Positions 28,396 through 38,302 are shown, numbered from the stretch's first letter. The stretch: 64,000 bases of DNA from Deltaproteobacteria bacterium YD0425bin51 (GCA_002753225.1 PDZS01000002.1:124001-188000); one strand, 5' to 3'. The notes: a model not told the origin generated them from the sequence alone. Translations and numbers: made by a program.

Positions 28396-30981
28396 TTATT
28401 TTTTCATGTTGATTCTTTCAATTGTTCCTTTTTCCCCATCCATGCGAACTAATTCCCTATCATGTAGAATTTTTGTTAACCCAGGGATATTAACAATAGC
28501 TGGGATTCCAAGCTCACGAGCAACAACTGCTGAATGCGAAAGTGTAGAACCTCTTTCAACAAGAATCCCTCCTGCAGTTGGAAAAAGAGGCGCCCATCCA
28601 GGGTCTGTTCTTATTGTGCATAAAATTTGTCCATTTAAATCAAGTTCATCTTCTGGTGAAAAAATTAACTTAATTGTTTTCTCCACTTTACCGGGATAAC
28701 AGCCTATCCCTTTTAAAATATTATCTGTTGTAGAAATTTCTTTAGCCGAATGATATTCATATTTATTATTATGATAAACAGGTCCAACTGTAGTAAAATG
28801 ATGTGGAAGTTCTTGTGATTTGTATGACTCATATTCTGCTTTACGTGTAGCAACTAATGGCTTAAAAATAGATTGAATACTTCTTCCTTCCATGTAAGTT
28901 TCTAATTCTTCAACAGTAAGATAAAAGATATCTCTTTTGTCTTCTAAAAGTCCATAAAATGCTAGTTGTCTCCCTATTTCAGCATAAATATCCCTGGCAA
29001 GTCCAAAAACTCTGGTACGCATCAAACGAAGATTTTCACGATTCTTTACAGCGCCTCGTAATTTTTTTAAATCGCTTTTAAATTTAATTAGCTTTCTTTT
29101 TCCAAATTTAGTTTCTATTGCATTGAATGCTTCTTTTTCAGCCTCATATCTAAATTTCATCTCTTTTTCAGATAGATTATTTATAGAAAGATCAGGACGT
29201 TTTAAAAAATTTTTAATTACAGCAAACATAAAGGAAGGGTCCTGGCGGAGAGTTATTGATTCTAACTTTAATTCTCCTATACATCGGTCACCATATAATT
29301 CAATATATTCAAGGCATTTCTGATAAAATTCAGAATCACATATTTGAATTGCATTTAGAAGATTATGGTTTTCAATTTCAGCAAAAAGATTTAATAAATC
29401 TGGTTTATTCCTTATTTCAGCACATAAGCGGAGTAAAAATTTAGTAGGTTCTGTGCTTTCAATACCTTCCTCACCTGACATAAGATTATTTTGTAAGATA
29501 ACATGATTTTGGACTTGAGCTGATTTTAACCATCTGTGTACTCTTCCATTCATAGTTGAGACATATATATCGTTTATTATTGGTGTCTGCCATTTGTACA
29601 TCAAAAGATTTAAACGTGCAAGCTTCTGCATTAATTCCGCCATTTCAAGGGTATGTAATCTGCTTCGGTCTATCTGGTCATACTCATCTTTAAACATAGC
29701 TCTAAATTCAGAAACTAAAGCATCAATTTTTTTAAAACCAGAAATAAGCTTTACAAAAGCACGAATAAGACTTGGAAATTTTTTAATTTTCGCCTTCCAC
29801 GAAATATTTTCTATAAAATCAACAGGATCCTGAAGTCCCATCATTCTTTCCATATCTTCTTTGTTTGTTTTGAAAGAAGGAAGCGCAAGTAATGCCCTGT
29901 ACCAATTATTTATATTGTAATAAACTCTTCCTTTAATTAAACCTAGTAAATTGCGTAAAACTGGCGTCATTTCTTGAACTATTTTTTTTGATATACCTAG
30001 AGTCAAAAATGTCTGCTCATATACAATTGCATAAGCTCGGCTTGCAAAGGTGAAAGTTAAAGGTGTTGTAACTCCGCAATAGCTTTCTTGGATATTTGAG
30101 TTATCCCATATGATCGTATCTCCAATTGGACTGATTGGCTGAGGTAGATTAGTTATTGGTCTTGTTTGCAGGATATAAATATCATCGCCACAAATAGTCC
30201 ATTCAATATCCTGGGGGAATTGCTTTCGTTCTGAAATAATTTTGCCCAGTTCAATTAAACGCCTTAGTTCTGAATCAGTAAGACTTGAGGTTTTTTGTTT
30301 ATCTGAATCCACATCAACTTTTTTGGTACCAATTCCTGATTCTTTATCAAAGACAATTTGACAGTCTTTAGCATTTATATTGGACTTTATTTCAGAGCCA
30401 TACATGTCAACTGTAAACTCATCAGTATTGCAAATTCCTGATACAATACCTTCTCCAATTCCAAAGCATGAAGAAATCAGACCATGTCGTCTACTTCCGT
30501 TAACAGGGTGAGCTGTGAAAAAAACTCCAGATACCCTTCCATCTATCATGCGCTGGATAATAACTGCTATCTTGATATTCTCTAAACTGATACCATGTTG
30601 CTTTCTATAACTTATTGCACGGTCAGAAAAAGCTGAAGCAAAACATTTTAAGACTGAATCGCATACAGCATCTATCCCTTTTTGAAAAAGGAATGAATCC
30701 ATCTGCCCTGCAAATGAAGCAAGGGCTGCATCTTCTCCGACAGCAGAAGAACGTACTGCATAAAAAGAATCTTTATTTATTCTATCTTGCAGCTCTTTTC
30801 TGATTATAGGTGACAATTCTAAATTTTCTTTGTCAGTAAAGGCTTTAGTAGTTATAACAAACCATTCAGGAACAGGAAGTTTATTTTGGGTAAGCCATGC
30901 TAAATTTTTTGCCTTTCCGCCTAAAACAGATTCATCGTAAACAGAAGCCTCCAAATCTGAAAGAATCATTTTTTCATTCAT
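28396..30981 (-). CDS. PEP-synthase/phosphotransferase-like multidomain enzyme
   Basis: This is an 861-residue protein. The N-terminal ATP-grasp domain of PPDK/PEP synthase type shows YAVRSSAVGEDAALASFAGQM near residues 75-100 and GVFFTAHPVNGSRRHGLISS, then QFPQDIEWTICGDDIYILQTRPI. The C-terminal phosphohistidine domain has RGSTLSHSAVVARELGIPA, with the catalytic His near 820. The PEP/pyruvate barrel of true PpsA is missing and replaced by a helical middle region, which is the arrangement of rifampin phosphotransferase-like enzymes that phosphorylate other acceptors. In this cluster an alcohol or isoprenoid acceptor is more plausible than a drug. The start overlaps the HMGR fusion by 8 bases. 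Confidence 0.85.
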   Translation of the reverse strand: MNEKMILSDLEASVYDESVLGGKAKNLAWLTQNKLPVPEWFVITTKAFTDKENLELSPIIRKELQDRINKDSFYAVRSSAVGEDAALASFAGQMDSFLFQKGIDAVCDSVLKCFASAFSDRAISYRKQHGISLENIKIAVIIQRMIDGRVSGVFFTAHPVNGSRRHGLISSCFGIGEGIVSGICNTDEFTVDMYGSEIKSNINAKDCQIVFDKESGIGTKKVDVDSDKQKTSSLTDSELRRLIELGKIISERKQFPQDIEWTICGDDIYILQTRPITNLPQPISPIGDTIIWDNSNIQESYCGVTTPLTFTFASRAYAIVYEQTFLTLGISKKIVQEMTPVLRNLLGLIKGRVYYNINNWYRALLALPSFKTNKEDMERMMGLQDPVDFIENISWKAKIKKFPSLIRAFVKLISGFKKIDALVSEFRAMFKDEYDQIDRSRLHTLEMAELMQKLARLNLLMYKWQTPIINDIYVSTMNGRVHRWLKSAQVQNHVILQNNLMSGEEGIESTEPTKFLLRLCAEIRNKPDLLNLFAEIENHNLLNAIQICDSEFYQKCLEYIELYGDRCIGELKLESITLRQDPSFMFAVIKNFLKRPDLSINNLSEKEMKFRYEAEKEAFNAIETKFGKRKLIKFKSDLKKLRGAVKNRENLRLMRTRVFGLARDIYAEIGRQLAFYGLLEDKRDIFYLTVEELETYMEGRSIQSIFKPLVATRKAEYESYKSQELPHHFTTVGPVYHNNKYEYHSAKEISTTDNILKGIGCYPGKVEKTIKLIFSPEDELDLNGQILCTIRTDPGWAPLFPTAGGILVERGSTLSHSAVVARELGIPAIVNIPGLTKILHDRELVRMDGEKGTIERINMKK

Positions 30982-33691
30982 TTGTTTTCCCTCTTAAATC
31001 AATAATGTTAACAAATCTGCGGGCAGTATTAAAAACTCTTTCCATAAATCCATATGATTTAACAGTATGTGCCATCATGTACATAAGCAATCTGTTTACA
31101 ACTAGATCCCATACGCAGCATCTAAATCCGACCCACCATTCTTTTTCATCAATGCTGCACCCTGCTGCTATTTCTAATGCCTTTCTATGATATTCGGCAT
31201 AGTATTTTAATTCTTCTTTAGTGGTCTTGTCATTTAATACAAATACAAGCAATTCTGCTAAATCGTGCTGGGGTAGATGAATTGTCGCAAGCTCCCAGTC
31301 ATATGCGCAAAGAACCATTCCATCTTCTGTTTTTCTAAATGCAATATTTCTGGGATTAAAATCATTATGGATTAATGTTTTTTTCATTGGTTCAATGCGC
31401 TTCCACCATATAGGAATTCCTTGAATCAGTAACTGAAGATCGTCTATATCTTTTTCACTAAACCATTCAGGAAATTCTTGGTGTGCGTTTACTCCTAAAA
31501 GTTCCCAAAGACGTGAAAATTGCTCCATACGCTCTGCTGTTGGATAATGACCAATCCAATCCATTTGCTTTAATTCTTCTTCACGGCCATACCAAATACT
31601 GTGAACTTGAGAAATCCCATCTATTGCACATTTTATATGTTTATCTTTCCAGCCTGAAACGTCATCTGCTGTATCCATAAGTATCATGTTTCTTAAAAAT
31701 TCTTGAATAATTACATAAGCTTCTCTTTCATCATTTCTATAAATCCCATAAATTGTAGGAATATGTTTTGTAAAACGTGGGTCTTTTTGTTCAAAAACTG
31801 CAAGCTCTCTTATATGGCAACCTTTAAATCCTACTTTTCCATCTATTTTTCTAAGCTCAGAAGCAAGGCGTGGATCGCATAAATTCCCTATGCTGTTTAA
31901 AGTATGAATAACTTCCACATCAGTAGGTTTAATTTTGACCATTACGTCTGCTATATGCTCTTTATCTCCTGTTGTTTCATAACGCAATCTGTAAGGATAA
32001 TGACCTGCTATTTTTTTTGTTTTGCTCGATGTAAGCTCTGTAATTATGCTTGATCCTATTTTTCCTTCATCAAGAGTTACTGCGTTAATAACTTTTATGT
32101 TAGAATCTGACATGGTTTTTTGCATTATTTGGCTAAATGTTTGTTCGTTCAAATCAGTCAGTTTAAGATTATCAACAGGACGATTTCTCCCTAGGCGTTC
32201 ATGCGCACTGGCAAATTGACCGCTTACTATTGCTGCAAGTGTTGATAGATCTAGAGCCAAACAATAAGAGACTATTATTTCAGCAAGTTTATGCGCTTTA
32301 CCTGGACCTGCACATCCCAGAACTTCTAAACATTCTCTCTGCTGGGATAGATTTGTTCCGCCTCCTACAGTACCAATTACTAAGCTTGGAAGCATCATAC
32401 TAGTATATAAGCCGTCACTAGTCCGTTCAATATGGAATTGTGCAACAGAAGATTCATGGACGCTTGCAATGTCTTGTCCTAATGCAGTAAACATTGCAGC
32501 TATAACATTTGCTACATTAATGTTAAGGCCTATCATTCCAGCTTGCAAAGCCCCTGTAACACCAGCTTCAAAAGCACTCCCTACTTGTTGGGGAGTTACT
32601 TTTAATACTGCTTCCAAAATATCTCCAGGAATAAAAGCTTCTGCAATAACACGTATCCCGCGCCCTTTTATAAATGCCTGATAAGTTACTTTTTTGTCAT
32701 TAGAAAGCATACCTTCAATGAAGAAGTTATTGATTTTAATGTGCTCAAAGTATTTCATCTGATTTAAAATCCATATACATGCATTCCATGTGCATGTTGT
32801 TGTCATGTTTTGACCTGCTGCGTCTCCAGTTTGATAAACAAAATGAACATGAACATGTTTGCCTATAACTTGGGGATACAATTCTTTTAATTCAGCATAA
32901 TTTGAGTGTTTTTTTGTTTGTTCACGAATTTCTTCAAAATGCCCCCTAATCCATTCAGCAAAGAAAAAGGCAGATTCCATTTCGGCAAGAATAAACAAAG
33001 GAACTCTTAACATTCTTTGTTCAACTACATGCGTTGTGGTTCCTCCGCTTCTTGTAAGAACAAGAGCGCCTCTATTTACTGATGCAACAAGAGCTCCTTC
33101 TGATGTGGCAAGAGGCGTATAAAAAAGCCCTCTTGCATGTTGTCCATTTACCTTTATTGGGCCTGCAATACCAACCGGAATTTCTACAGAGCCAATAAAA
33201 GCTTCAATATTACTGGTCAGTTTTTTAGGGTCAAAGCTATTTATGGCAACCTGCTTAAGTTTTGCTCCTGTTTGTTCTCTAATGAAAGCAAGCCTCTCTT
33301 GCCTTGCTTCTTCAGTATATGCCCCTCTACCAGGTATTTTGGGTATAGCTGAAATATCAATAGTTTTTTCATCCATTTGAATGCGGCTTGCATGAGAGGA
33401 AAAGTTTCGGTAAATAATTTCCCATATAAGAGATGAAGTCTCTTGATCCGCTGGTTTACCAAAAGCTAAGTTTTTGTCTTCTTGAGTATATATTTTAGTT
33501 AGCTGTAAGTTGAGATATCCTTGAACTTGGCTGTTTATTCTAATAGGTAGGCCGCCAAGAAACATACCTTCACATAAAATAGTTTTAATTTCGTCTTCAA
33601 TTACAATAGTAACTCCATGCTTTGAAATATCCTGAACTGGACATAAATAAAGCTTTTTATCAATAGCTAATAATATTTTGCCCTTAAACAT
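30974..33691 (-). CDS. PilZ-like / class I HMG-CoA reductase / APH-like kinase fusion
   Basis: This is a 905-residue protein. Residues about 1-95 look like a degenerate PilZ domain (VQDISKHGVTIVI; the RxxxR arm is not evident). Residues about 105-545 are HMG-CoA reductase: SVEIPVGIAGPIKVNG, TSEGALVASVNRG, GDAAGQNM and GTVGGGTNL. All four catalytic residues are present: Glu near 195, Lys in NDKKVTYQ near 330, Asp in GQDIAS near 403 and His in SAHERLG near 494. Residues about 560-890 carry an APH/choline-kinase fold with IHNDFNPRNIAF (HxDxxxxN) and AYDWE. The enzyme should reduce HMG-CoA to mevalonate, and the kinase may phosphorylate a product; the latter is inferred. The ribosome site AGGAGG lies in the last dxr codons. 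Confidence 0.9.
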   Translation of the reverse strand: MFKGKILLAIDKKLYLCPVQDISKHGVTIVIEDEIKTILCEGMFLGGLPIRINSQVQGYLNLQLTKIYTQEDKNLAFGKPADQETSSLIWEIIYRNFSSHASRIQMDEKTIDISAIPKIPGRGAYTEEARQERLAFIREQTGAKLKQVAINSFDPKKLTSNIEAFIGSVEIPVGIAGPIKVNGQHARGLFYTPLATSEGALVASVNRGALVLTRSGGTTTHVVEQRMLRVPLFILAEMESAFFFAEWIRGHFEEIREQTKKHSNYAELKELYPQVIGKHVHVHFVYQTGDAAGQNMTTTCTWNACIWILNQMKYFEHIKINNFFIEGMLSNDKKVTYQAFIKGRGIRVIAEAFIPGDILEAVLKVTPQQVGSAFEAGVTGALQAGMIGLNINVANVIAAMFTALGQDIASVHESSVAQFHIERTSDGLYTSMMLPSLVIGTVGGGTNLSQQRECLEVLGCAGPGKAHKLAEIIVSYCLALDLSTLAAIVSGQFASAHERLGRNRPVDNLKLTDLNEQTFSQIMQKTMSDSNIKVINAVTLDEGKIGSSIITELTSSKTKKIAGHYPYRLRYETTGDKEHIADVMVKIKPTDVEVIHTLNSIGNLCDPRLASELRKIDGKVGFKGCHIRELAVFEQKDPRFTKHIPTIYGIYRNDEREAYVIIQEFLRNMILMDTADDVSGWKDKHIKCAIDGISQVHSIWYGREEELKQMDWIGHYPTAERMEQFSRLWELLGVNAHQEFPEWFSEKDIDDLQLLIQGIPIWWKRIEPMKKTLIHNDFNPRNIAFRKTEDGMVLCAYDWELATIHLPQHDLAELLVFVLNDKTTKEELKYYAEYHRKALEIAAGCSIDEKEWWVGFRCCVWDLVVNRLLMYMMAHTVKSYGFMERVFNTARRFVNIIDLRGKTNE

Positions 33692-33693
33692 AT

Positions 33694-34851
33694 TTATCCT
33701 CCTGAAATAAATTCATACGTCTGTTCTCTTGCCCAAAGATCAATTTGGAAAATATCTTCTAAAGATGGATTTTTAATTGGTAAATGTTTTTGTAAAGTTT
33801 TTTCAATGTATTCAGGGATTTTATCAAAAGATATTCGACCTGATAAAAATGCTTCTACAGTTATTTCGTTTGCTGCATTCAATGCACAAGGAAAAGTGTG
33901 CCCAATCTTACAAGCATAAAAAGCTAATTTCAAGCATGGAAATTTTTCAAAATCTGGAACATCAAAAGTTAATGCTCCAATTTTATGAAAATCAAGTTTG
34001 GGCTGAACTAAAGGAAGCCTTTGAGGGTATGACATCGCATAAGCAATAGCCCCTTTCATATCAGGTACAGACATCTGGGATATAACAGAACCGTCATGAT
34101 AAGCAACCATAGAATGAATTATACTCTGGGGATGAATTAAGACTTCAATTTTTTCCTCTGGAATATTAAAAAGATGTTTTGCTTCTATCACTTCTAAGCC
34201 TTTATTCATAAGCGTTGCAGAATCAATGGATATCTTTTTCCCCATCTGCCAAGTCGGGTGGCATAGAGCTTCCTCTGGTTTTATTTTTGAAAAATCAGAA
34301 GATTTCTTTTTGAGAAATGGTCCGCCAGAGGCAGTTAAAATAATTTTTGATATTTCTTCCTTCCTATGACCTTGCATACTTTGAAATATAGCGCTGTGTT
34401 CACTATCAATTGGAAGAAGTTGGACTCCCTTTTCATGTGCCATTGTCATGACAAGTTCACCTGCCATGACAAGAGTTTCCTTGTTAGCTATTGCAATGTT
34501 TTTGCCTGCTGAAATTCCGGAAATTGTGGGTTTAAGGCCAGAAGCGCCCATCATTGCCATAATAAGCATATCTATTCCGCTATAAGAAGCAGCTTGAATG
34601 TAGCCTTCTTCGCCATGCAAAATTTTGATGCTGTTTTTATTTTGTAACTTGGATTTTAATTCAGATTTTAAAGATTTATTAAAAACAACAGCAATTTCTG
34701 GATTGAATTTTTCAATTTGGCGGGCAAGTAAGTTTATATTTTTCCCAGCAGCAAGAGCTTTTATGTTAAATTTATCTGGGAACATTTCGACAATTTTTAG
34801 GACATTACATCCAATTGACCCAGTTGAGCCAAGTATTGATATGTCTTTCAT
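33694..34851 (-). CDS. dxr: 1-deoxy-D-xylulose-5-phosphate reductoisomerase
   Basis: This is a 385-residue enzyme of the MEP isoprenoid pathway that converts DXP to MEP with NADPH. The N-terminal dinucleotide motif is ILGSTGSIGCNVLKIV. Substrate and metal residues are in ANKETLVMAGELV, LPIDSEHSAIFQSM, TASGGPF, HPTWQMGKKISIDSATLMNKGLEVIEA and HPQSIIHSMV. It follows cdsA by 9 bases in the conserved rpsB-to-dxr operon. Its last codons, GGAGGATAA, double as the ribosome binding site of the HMG-CoA reductase fusion. Confidence 0.97.
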   Translation of the reverse strand: MKDISILGSTGSIGCNVLKIVEMFPDKFNIKALAAGKNINLLARQIEKFNPEIAVVFNKSLKSELKSKLQNKNSIKILHGEEGYIQAASYSGIDMLIMAMMGASGLKPTISGISAGKNIAIANKETLVMAGELVMTMAHEKGVQLLPIDSEHSAIFQSMQGHRKEEISKIILTASGGPFLKKKSSDFSKIKPEEALCHPTWQMGKKISIDSATLMNKGLEVIEAKHLFNIPEEKIEVLIHPQSIIHSMVAYHDGSVISQMSVPDMKGAIAYAMSYPQRLPLVQPKLDFHKIGALTFDVPDFEKFPCLKLAFYACKIGHTFPCALNAANEITVEAFLSGRISFDKIPEYIEKTLQKHLPIKNPSLEDIFQIDLWAREQTYEFISGG

Positions 34852-34860
34852 AAGATAATA

Positions 34861-35673
34861 TTAAATTACTAAATATTGTTTGAAGTAATAAACAACAGGG
34901 CAGGCAAATAATAAGGCGTCAATACGATCTAATATACCTCCATGACCTGGAAGTATATTTCCTGAATCTTTTATTTTAGATACACGCTTTAATTGAGATT
35001 CAAATAAATCTCCAGTTTGTGATATCGCACCAATTATTATAAAGAATATAATATCTATAATCCATGAAGTGTTAGGGAAGAAATAATATTTAAATACAGA
35101 ACCAACAATTATGTTAGCAAGCAGTCCTCCAATAGATCCTTCAATTGTTTTACCAGGGCTTACTGCAGGGCAAAGTTTATGTCGTCCTAGATATGATCCG
35201 GCATAATAAGCTCCAACATCTCCCATGAAAACAATTGTGAATAAAAAGGAAATCCATTGTATTCCATCTTCTCCATTACGAAGCAAAACCATGTAAGATA
35301 TGAGAAGAGGTATATAGCAAATCCCAAGAATTTGTTTTGCTACAATTTCGGGGGAGTATTTATCATTTTTAAATTGTAGAATAGAAATAAAACCTGAAAT
35401 TATTAAATTAAGAATGAAGAGCCATAAAATTATTTCAAATAACTTTGTGTGAGCAGCTAAAACTATTAATGATCCAATAATAAAAGCTAAAATAGTGCTA
35501 GGTCCTATAATAACATCCTGTCTGTCATTAAATACTATATTAAAATATTCCCATAGAGAAAGTATACAAGCTACACATACGCAGATGGTAAATACAGATG
35601 TGCCCCCGTAAAAAACTAATGAAATGAGGATTGGCAAACCAATAATACTTGTAATCCATCGTTTTAAGTGCAT
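34861..35673 (-). CDS. cdsA: Phosphatidate cytidylyltransferase
   Basis: This is a 270-residue protein with about eight membrane helices. The signature near the C-terminus, QLKRVSKIKDSGNILPGHGGILDRIDAL, is diagnostic of CdsA, and GDVGAYYAGSYLGRHKLCPAVSPGKTIEG precedes it. It makes CDP-diacylglycerol from phosphatidate and CTP in the inner membrane. It begins 6 bases after the uppS stop. Confidence 0.96.
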   Translation of the reverse strand: MHLKRWITSIIGLPILISLVFYGGTSVFTICVCVACILSLWEYFNIVFNDRQDVIIGPSTILAFIIGSLIVLAAHTKLFEIILWLFILNLIISGFISILQFKNDKYSPEIVAKQILGICYIPLLISYMVLLRNGEDGIQWISFLFTIVFMGDVGAYYAGSYLGRHKLCPAVSPGKTIEGSIGGLLANIIVGSVFKYYFFPNTSWIIDIIFFIIIGAISQTGDLFESQLKRVSKIKDSGNILPGHGGILDRIDALLFACPVVYYFKQYLVI

Positions 35674-35679
35674 TAAATC

Positions 35680-36405
35680 TTAAACCTTTCCAAACCTTCG
35701 TTCACGATTTTGATATGCTCTAAGTATTTTTATATATTCTTCTTTACTGAAATCTGGCCATAGAGTTTCTGTTACAAATATTTCACAGTAGGCAATCTGC
35801 CACAAAAGAAAATTACTTATCCTCATTTCTCCGCTGGTTCTTATCAGCAAATCAGGATCAGGGATATTAAATGTATAAAGATGCTTGGAAATTAATTCCT
35901 CTGTTATATCAGAAATACTTATAGCTCCATCTTTCACTTTTTTAGAAACTTCATGCACCATTCTAATTATTTCAGACCTGCCTCCATAGCTTAAAGCAAG
36001 ATTTAAACACATTCCTGTATTGTTTTTTGTAAGATCCATTGTTTTGTTTAATTCTTCTTGCACATCGAGATTCAGTCTGTCTATTTGACCAATAGCATTA
36101 AGGCGGATATTATTTTCTTGAAGTTCTTTTAATTCATTTTTTAAAAATTTTTTAAGGAGGAACATAAGAGTTGCTATTTCTGCTGCTGGTCTTTCCCAGT
36201 TTTCTGTAGAGAAGGCATATAGAGTTAAATATTTTACACCAAGTTCACGAGAGGTGCGGACGACTGTTCTTACAGCCTCTGCACCTTTCTCGTGACCTTT
36301 TGTCCTGTTTAAAAGCCGTTTTTTTGCCCATCTTCCGTTTCCATCCATAATGATAGCAACGTGTACGGGAATTTTTTTTGGATCAAGGTCAAAATTAAAA
36401 CTCAA
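35680..36405 (-). CDS. uppS: Undecaprenyl diphosphate synthase
   Basis: This is a cis-prenyltransferase that makes the C55 lipid carrier. HVAIIMDGNGRWAKKR contains the catalytic Asp and pyrophosphate loop. YAFSTENWERP and the C-terminal DLLIRTSGEMRISNFLLWQIAY complete the family pattern. No ATG precedes the conserved block. I chose the TTG at 36405, giving 241 residues; a TTG at 36441 would add 12 residues (KKKRKK-rich). Either start lies inside the end of frr, so the two are translationally coupled. Confidence 0.93.
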   Translation of the reverse strand: MSFNFDLDPKKIPVHVAIIMDGNGRWAKKRLLNRTKGHEKGAEAVRTVVRTSRELGVKYLTLYAFSTENWERPAAEIATLMFLLKKFLKNELKELQENNIRLNAIGQIDRLNLDVQEELNKTMDLTKNNTGMCLNLALSYGGRSEIIRMVHEVSKKVKDGAISISDITEELISKHLYTFNIPDPDLLIRTSGEMRISNFLLWQIAYCEIFVTETLWPDFSKEEYIKILRAYQNRERRFGKV

Positions 36406-36952
36406 GGATTTCTTTCTCTTTTTCTTTGTGTATGTCGTCAATCATTTTTATATGTTCATCTGTCATTTTTTGAACTTGTTCCTGACCTTTGAAAGACTCA
36501 TCTTCTGTAATTTTGCTATCTTTCTTTAATGATTTAAACTTCTCATTTATATCACGTCTTATATTTCTTACAGTAACTTTATGCTCTTCAGTAATCTTAT
36601 TTAGAACTTTTACAATCTCTTTTCTTCTCTCTTCAGTAAGAGGCGGAATAGAGATGCGTACAATCTTGCCATCACTTGCTGGAGTCAGGCCAAGATCAGA
36701 TTTTAATATAGCTTTTTCAATATCTTTGATTATAGAAATGTCCCAGGGTTGGATTAAAATAAGACGGCTTTCTGGAATAGATAAAGATGCAATTTGATTT
36801 AGCGGCGTAAGTGTGCCATAATAATCAACTCTTATACCATCCAAAAGGTTTAGTGACGCTCGTCCTGTCCTTACCCTTTTTAAATCATTTTTATAAACAT
36901 TGATTGCTTTGCTCATTTTGTCTTTTGCTTCTTGCTTAATTCCATCGATCAT
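36395..36952 (-). CDS. frr: Ribosome recycling factor
   Basis: This is a 185-residue protein, the normal length. KNDLKRVRTGRASLNLLDGI, PWDISIIKDIEKAI, SDLGLTPASDGKIVRISIPP and LTEERRKEIVKVL are the classic RRF blocks. With EF-G it splits post-termination ribosomes. Gene order pyrH-frr-uppS is conserved in many bacteria. Confidence 0.97.
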   Translation of the reverse strand: MIDGIKQEAKDKMSKAINVYKNDLKRVRTGRASLNLLDGIRVDYYGTLTPLNQIASLSIPESRLILIQPWDISIIKDIEKAILKSDLGLTPASDGKIVRISIPPLTEERRKEIVKVLNKITEEHKVTVRNIRRDINEKFKSLKKDSKITEDESFKGQEQVQKMTDEHIKMIDDIHKEKEKEILEF

Positions 36953-36986
36953 ATTTCACACCCTCTTTTAAATTTTAAGGTTGTTT

Positions 36987-37703
36987 TTATCTTATAACTG
37001 TACCTACAGGCTCACCACAAATTACTTGCCTAATTGCCCCTTTTGATCTTAGATTAAAAACTATTAAGGGAAGGTTATTATCCATTGCTAAAGAGATAGC
37101 TGTCATATCCATGACTTTAAGTTGACGCTCTATAACTTCTCTGTAAGTTATGCGGCTTATAAATTTTGCTCCCTTATTAGTTACTGGGTCAGAATCATAT
37201 AAACCGTCAACTTTGGTAGCTTTCATTAAAACTTCAGCATGAATTTCCTGAGCGCGAAGTACAGCTGCTGTATCAGTAGTAAAATAAGGGTTGCCAGTGC
37301 CGGCAGCAAAGATTACAACTCTTCCTTTCTCTAAATGGCGAATTGCTCTTCGCATAATATATGGCTCTGCCACTTCATGCATAGAAATAGCACTTTGTAC
37401 CCTGGTTTGTATTCCTTTTTTTTCCAATGAATCTTGAAGTGCCAAGCTGTTTATTACTGTTGCAAGCATTCCCATATGATCAGCAGTTGTTCTATCCATT
37501 CCATAGGATGCTGCCCCAATTCCTCTAAATATATTGCCTCCTCCAACAACAAGACCTACCTGCACTCCTAAATCAAATATTGATCTAACCTCTTCAGCAA
37601 CATATTTAATCATATCAGGGCATATGCCAAAACCCTGATCTCCCATTAGAGCTTCGCCGCTTAATTTGAGAAGTACCCTTTTATATTGAGAAAGAGCTGC
37701 CAT
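36987..37703 (-). CDS. pyrH: UMP kinase
   Basis: This is a 238-residue amino-acid-kinase fold protein. [54 protein letters not shown] and [20 protein letters not shown] are diagnostic of bacterial PyrH, which phosphorylates UMP to UDP. The start codon overlaps the tsf stop by one base (TAATG). Confidence 0.97.
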   Translation of the reverse strand: MAALSQYKRVLLKLSGEALMGDQGFGICPDMIKYVAEEVRSIFDLGVQVGLVVGGGNIFRGIGAASYGMDRTTADHMGMLATVINSLALQDSLEKKGIQTRVQSAISMHEVAEPYIMRRAIRHLEKGRVVIFAAGTGNPYFTTDTAAVLRAQEIHAEVLMKATKVDGLYDSDPVTNKGAKFISRITYREVIERQLKVMDMTAISLAMDNNLPLIVFNLRSKGAIRQVICGEPVGTVIR

Positions 37704-38299
37704 TACTCTCCTACCTGAAAACGAACAAATCTTTTGATTTGAATTTTTTCACCTGTTTTTGCAATAAGTTCATTTAAAACATCTTGCACTGTTATATTAG
37801 GATCTCTAACGTAGGGTTGATCTAAAAGACAACTTTCTTTAAAGAATTTGTTAAGCTTACCCTGTGCTATTTTGTCTACCATGTTTTCAGGCTTACCCAT
37901 TTCACGTACCTGAGCCCTATAGATTTCCATCTCTTTTTCGATAATGTTTTTTGGAACATCTTCAGGAGTTACTCCAACAGGATTTGAAGCAGCAATATGC
38001 ATTGCAATATTTTTTGCAAATTCAGTAAAGTCTTTATTTTTTGCAACAAAATCAGTTTCACAGTTTACTTCAACTAAAACGCCTATTTTACCTCCTAAGT
38101 GAATATAAGAACCAATAACACCTTCACTTGTAGCTCTTCCCGCTCTTTTTGAAGCAGTAGCTAACCCCTTTTTCCTTAAAAAATCAATAGCTTTATCAAA
38201 ATCACCATTTGAATCTGCAAGCGCTTCTTTGCAATCCATAATTCCTGCGCCTGTTTTTTCACGTAATTTTTTTACCATTTCTGCACTAATTGTACTCAT
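37703..38299 (-). CDS. tsf: Elongation factor Ts
   Basis: This is a 198-residue protein, the short EF-Ts form. The N-terminal UBA-like domain has [19 protein letters not shown], followed by [16 protein letters not shown], the EF-Tu-contacting TDFV motif. It is the nucleotide exchange factor for EF-Tu. A GGAG site lies ahead of the ATG and rpsB ends 3 bases upstream. Confidence 0.97.
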   Translation of the reverse strand: MSTISAEMVKKLREKTGAGIMDCKEALADSNGDFDKAIDFLRKKGLATASKRAGRATSEGVIGSYIHLGGKIGVLVEVNCETDFVAKNKDFTEFAKNIAMHIAASNPVGVTPEDVPKNIIEKEMEIYRAQVREMGKPENMVDKIAQGKLNKFFKESCLLDQPYVRDPNITVQDVLNELIAKTGEKIQIKRFVRFQVGE

Positions 38300-38302
38300 T
38301 GT

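Noticed and set aside
28396..30981. Rifampin phosphotransferase resistance gene
   Set aside because: The domain order is similar, but operon context points to metabolism and no drug-binding residues could be recognised.
30974..33691. Reading the APH-like domain as aminoglycoside resistance
   Set aside because: It is fused to HMG-CoA reductase in a metabolic operon. The APH fold is shared by many small-molecule kinases.
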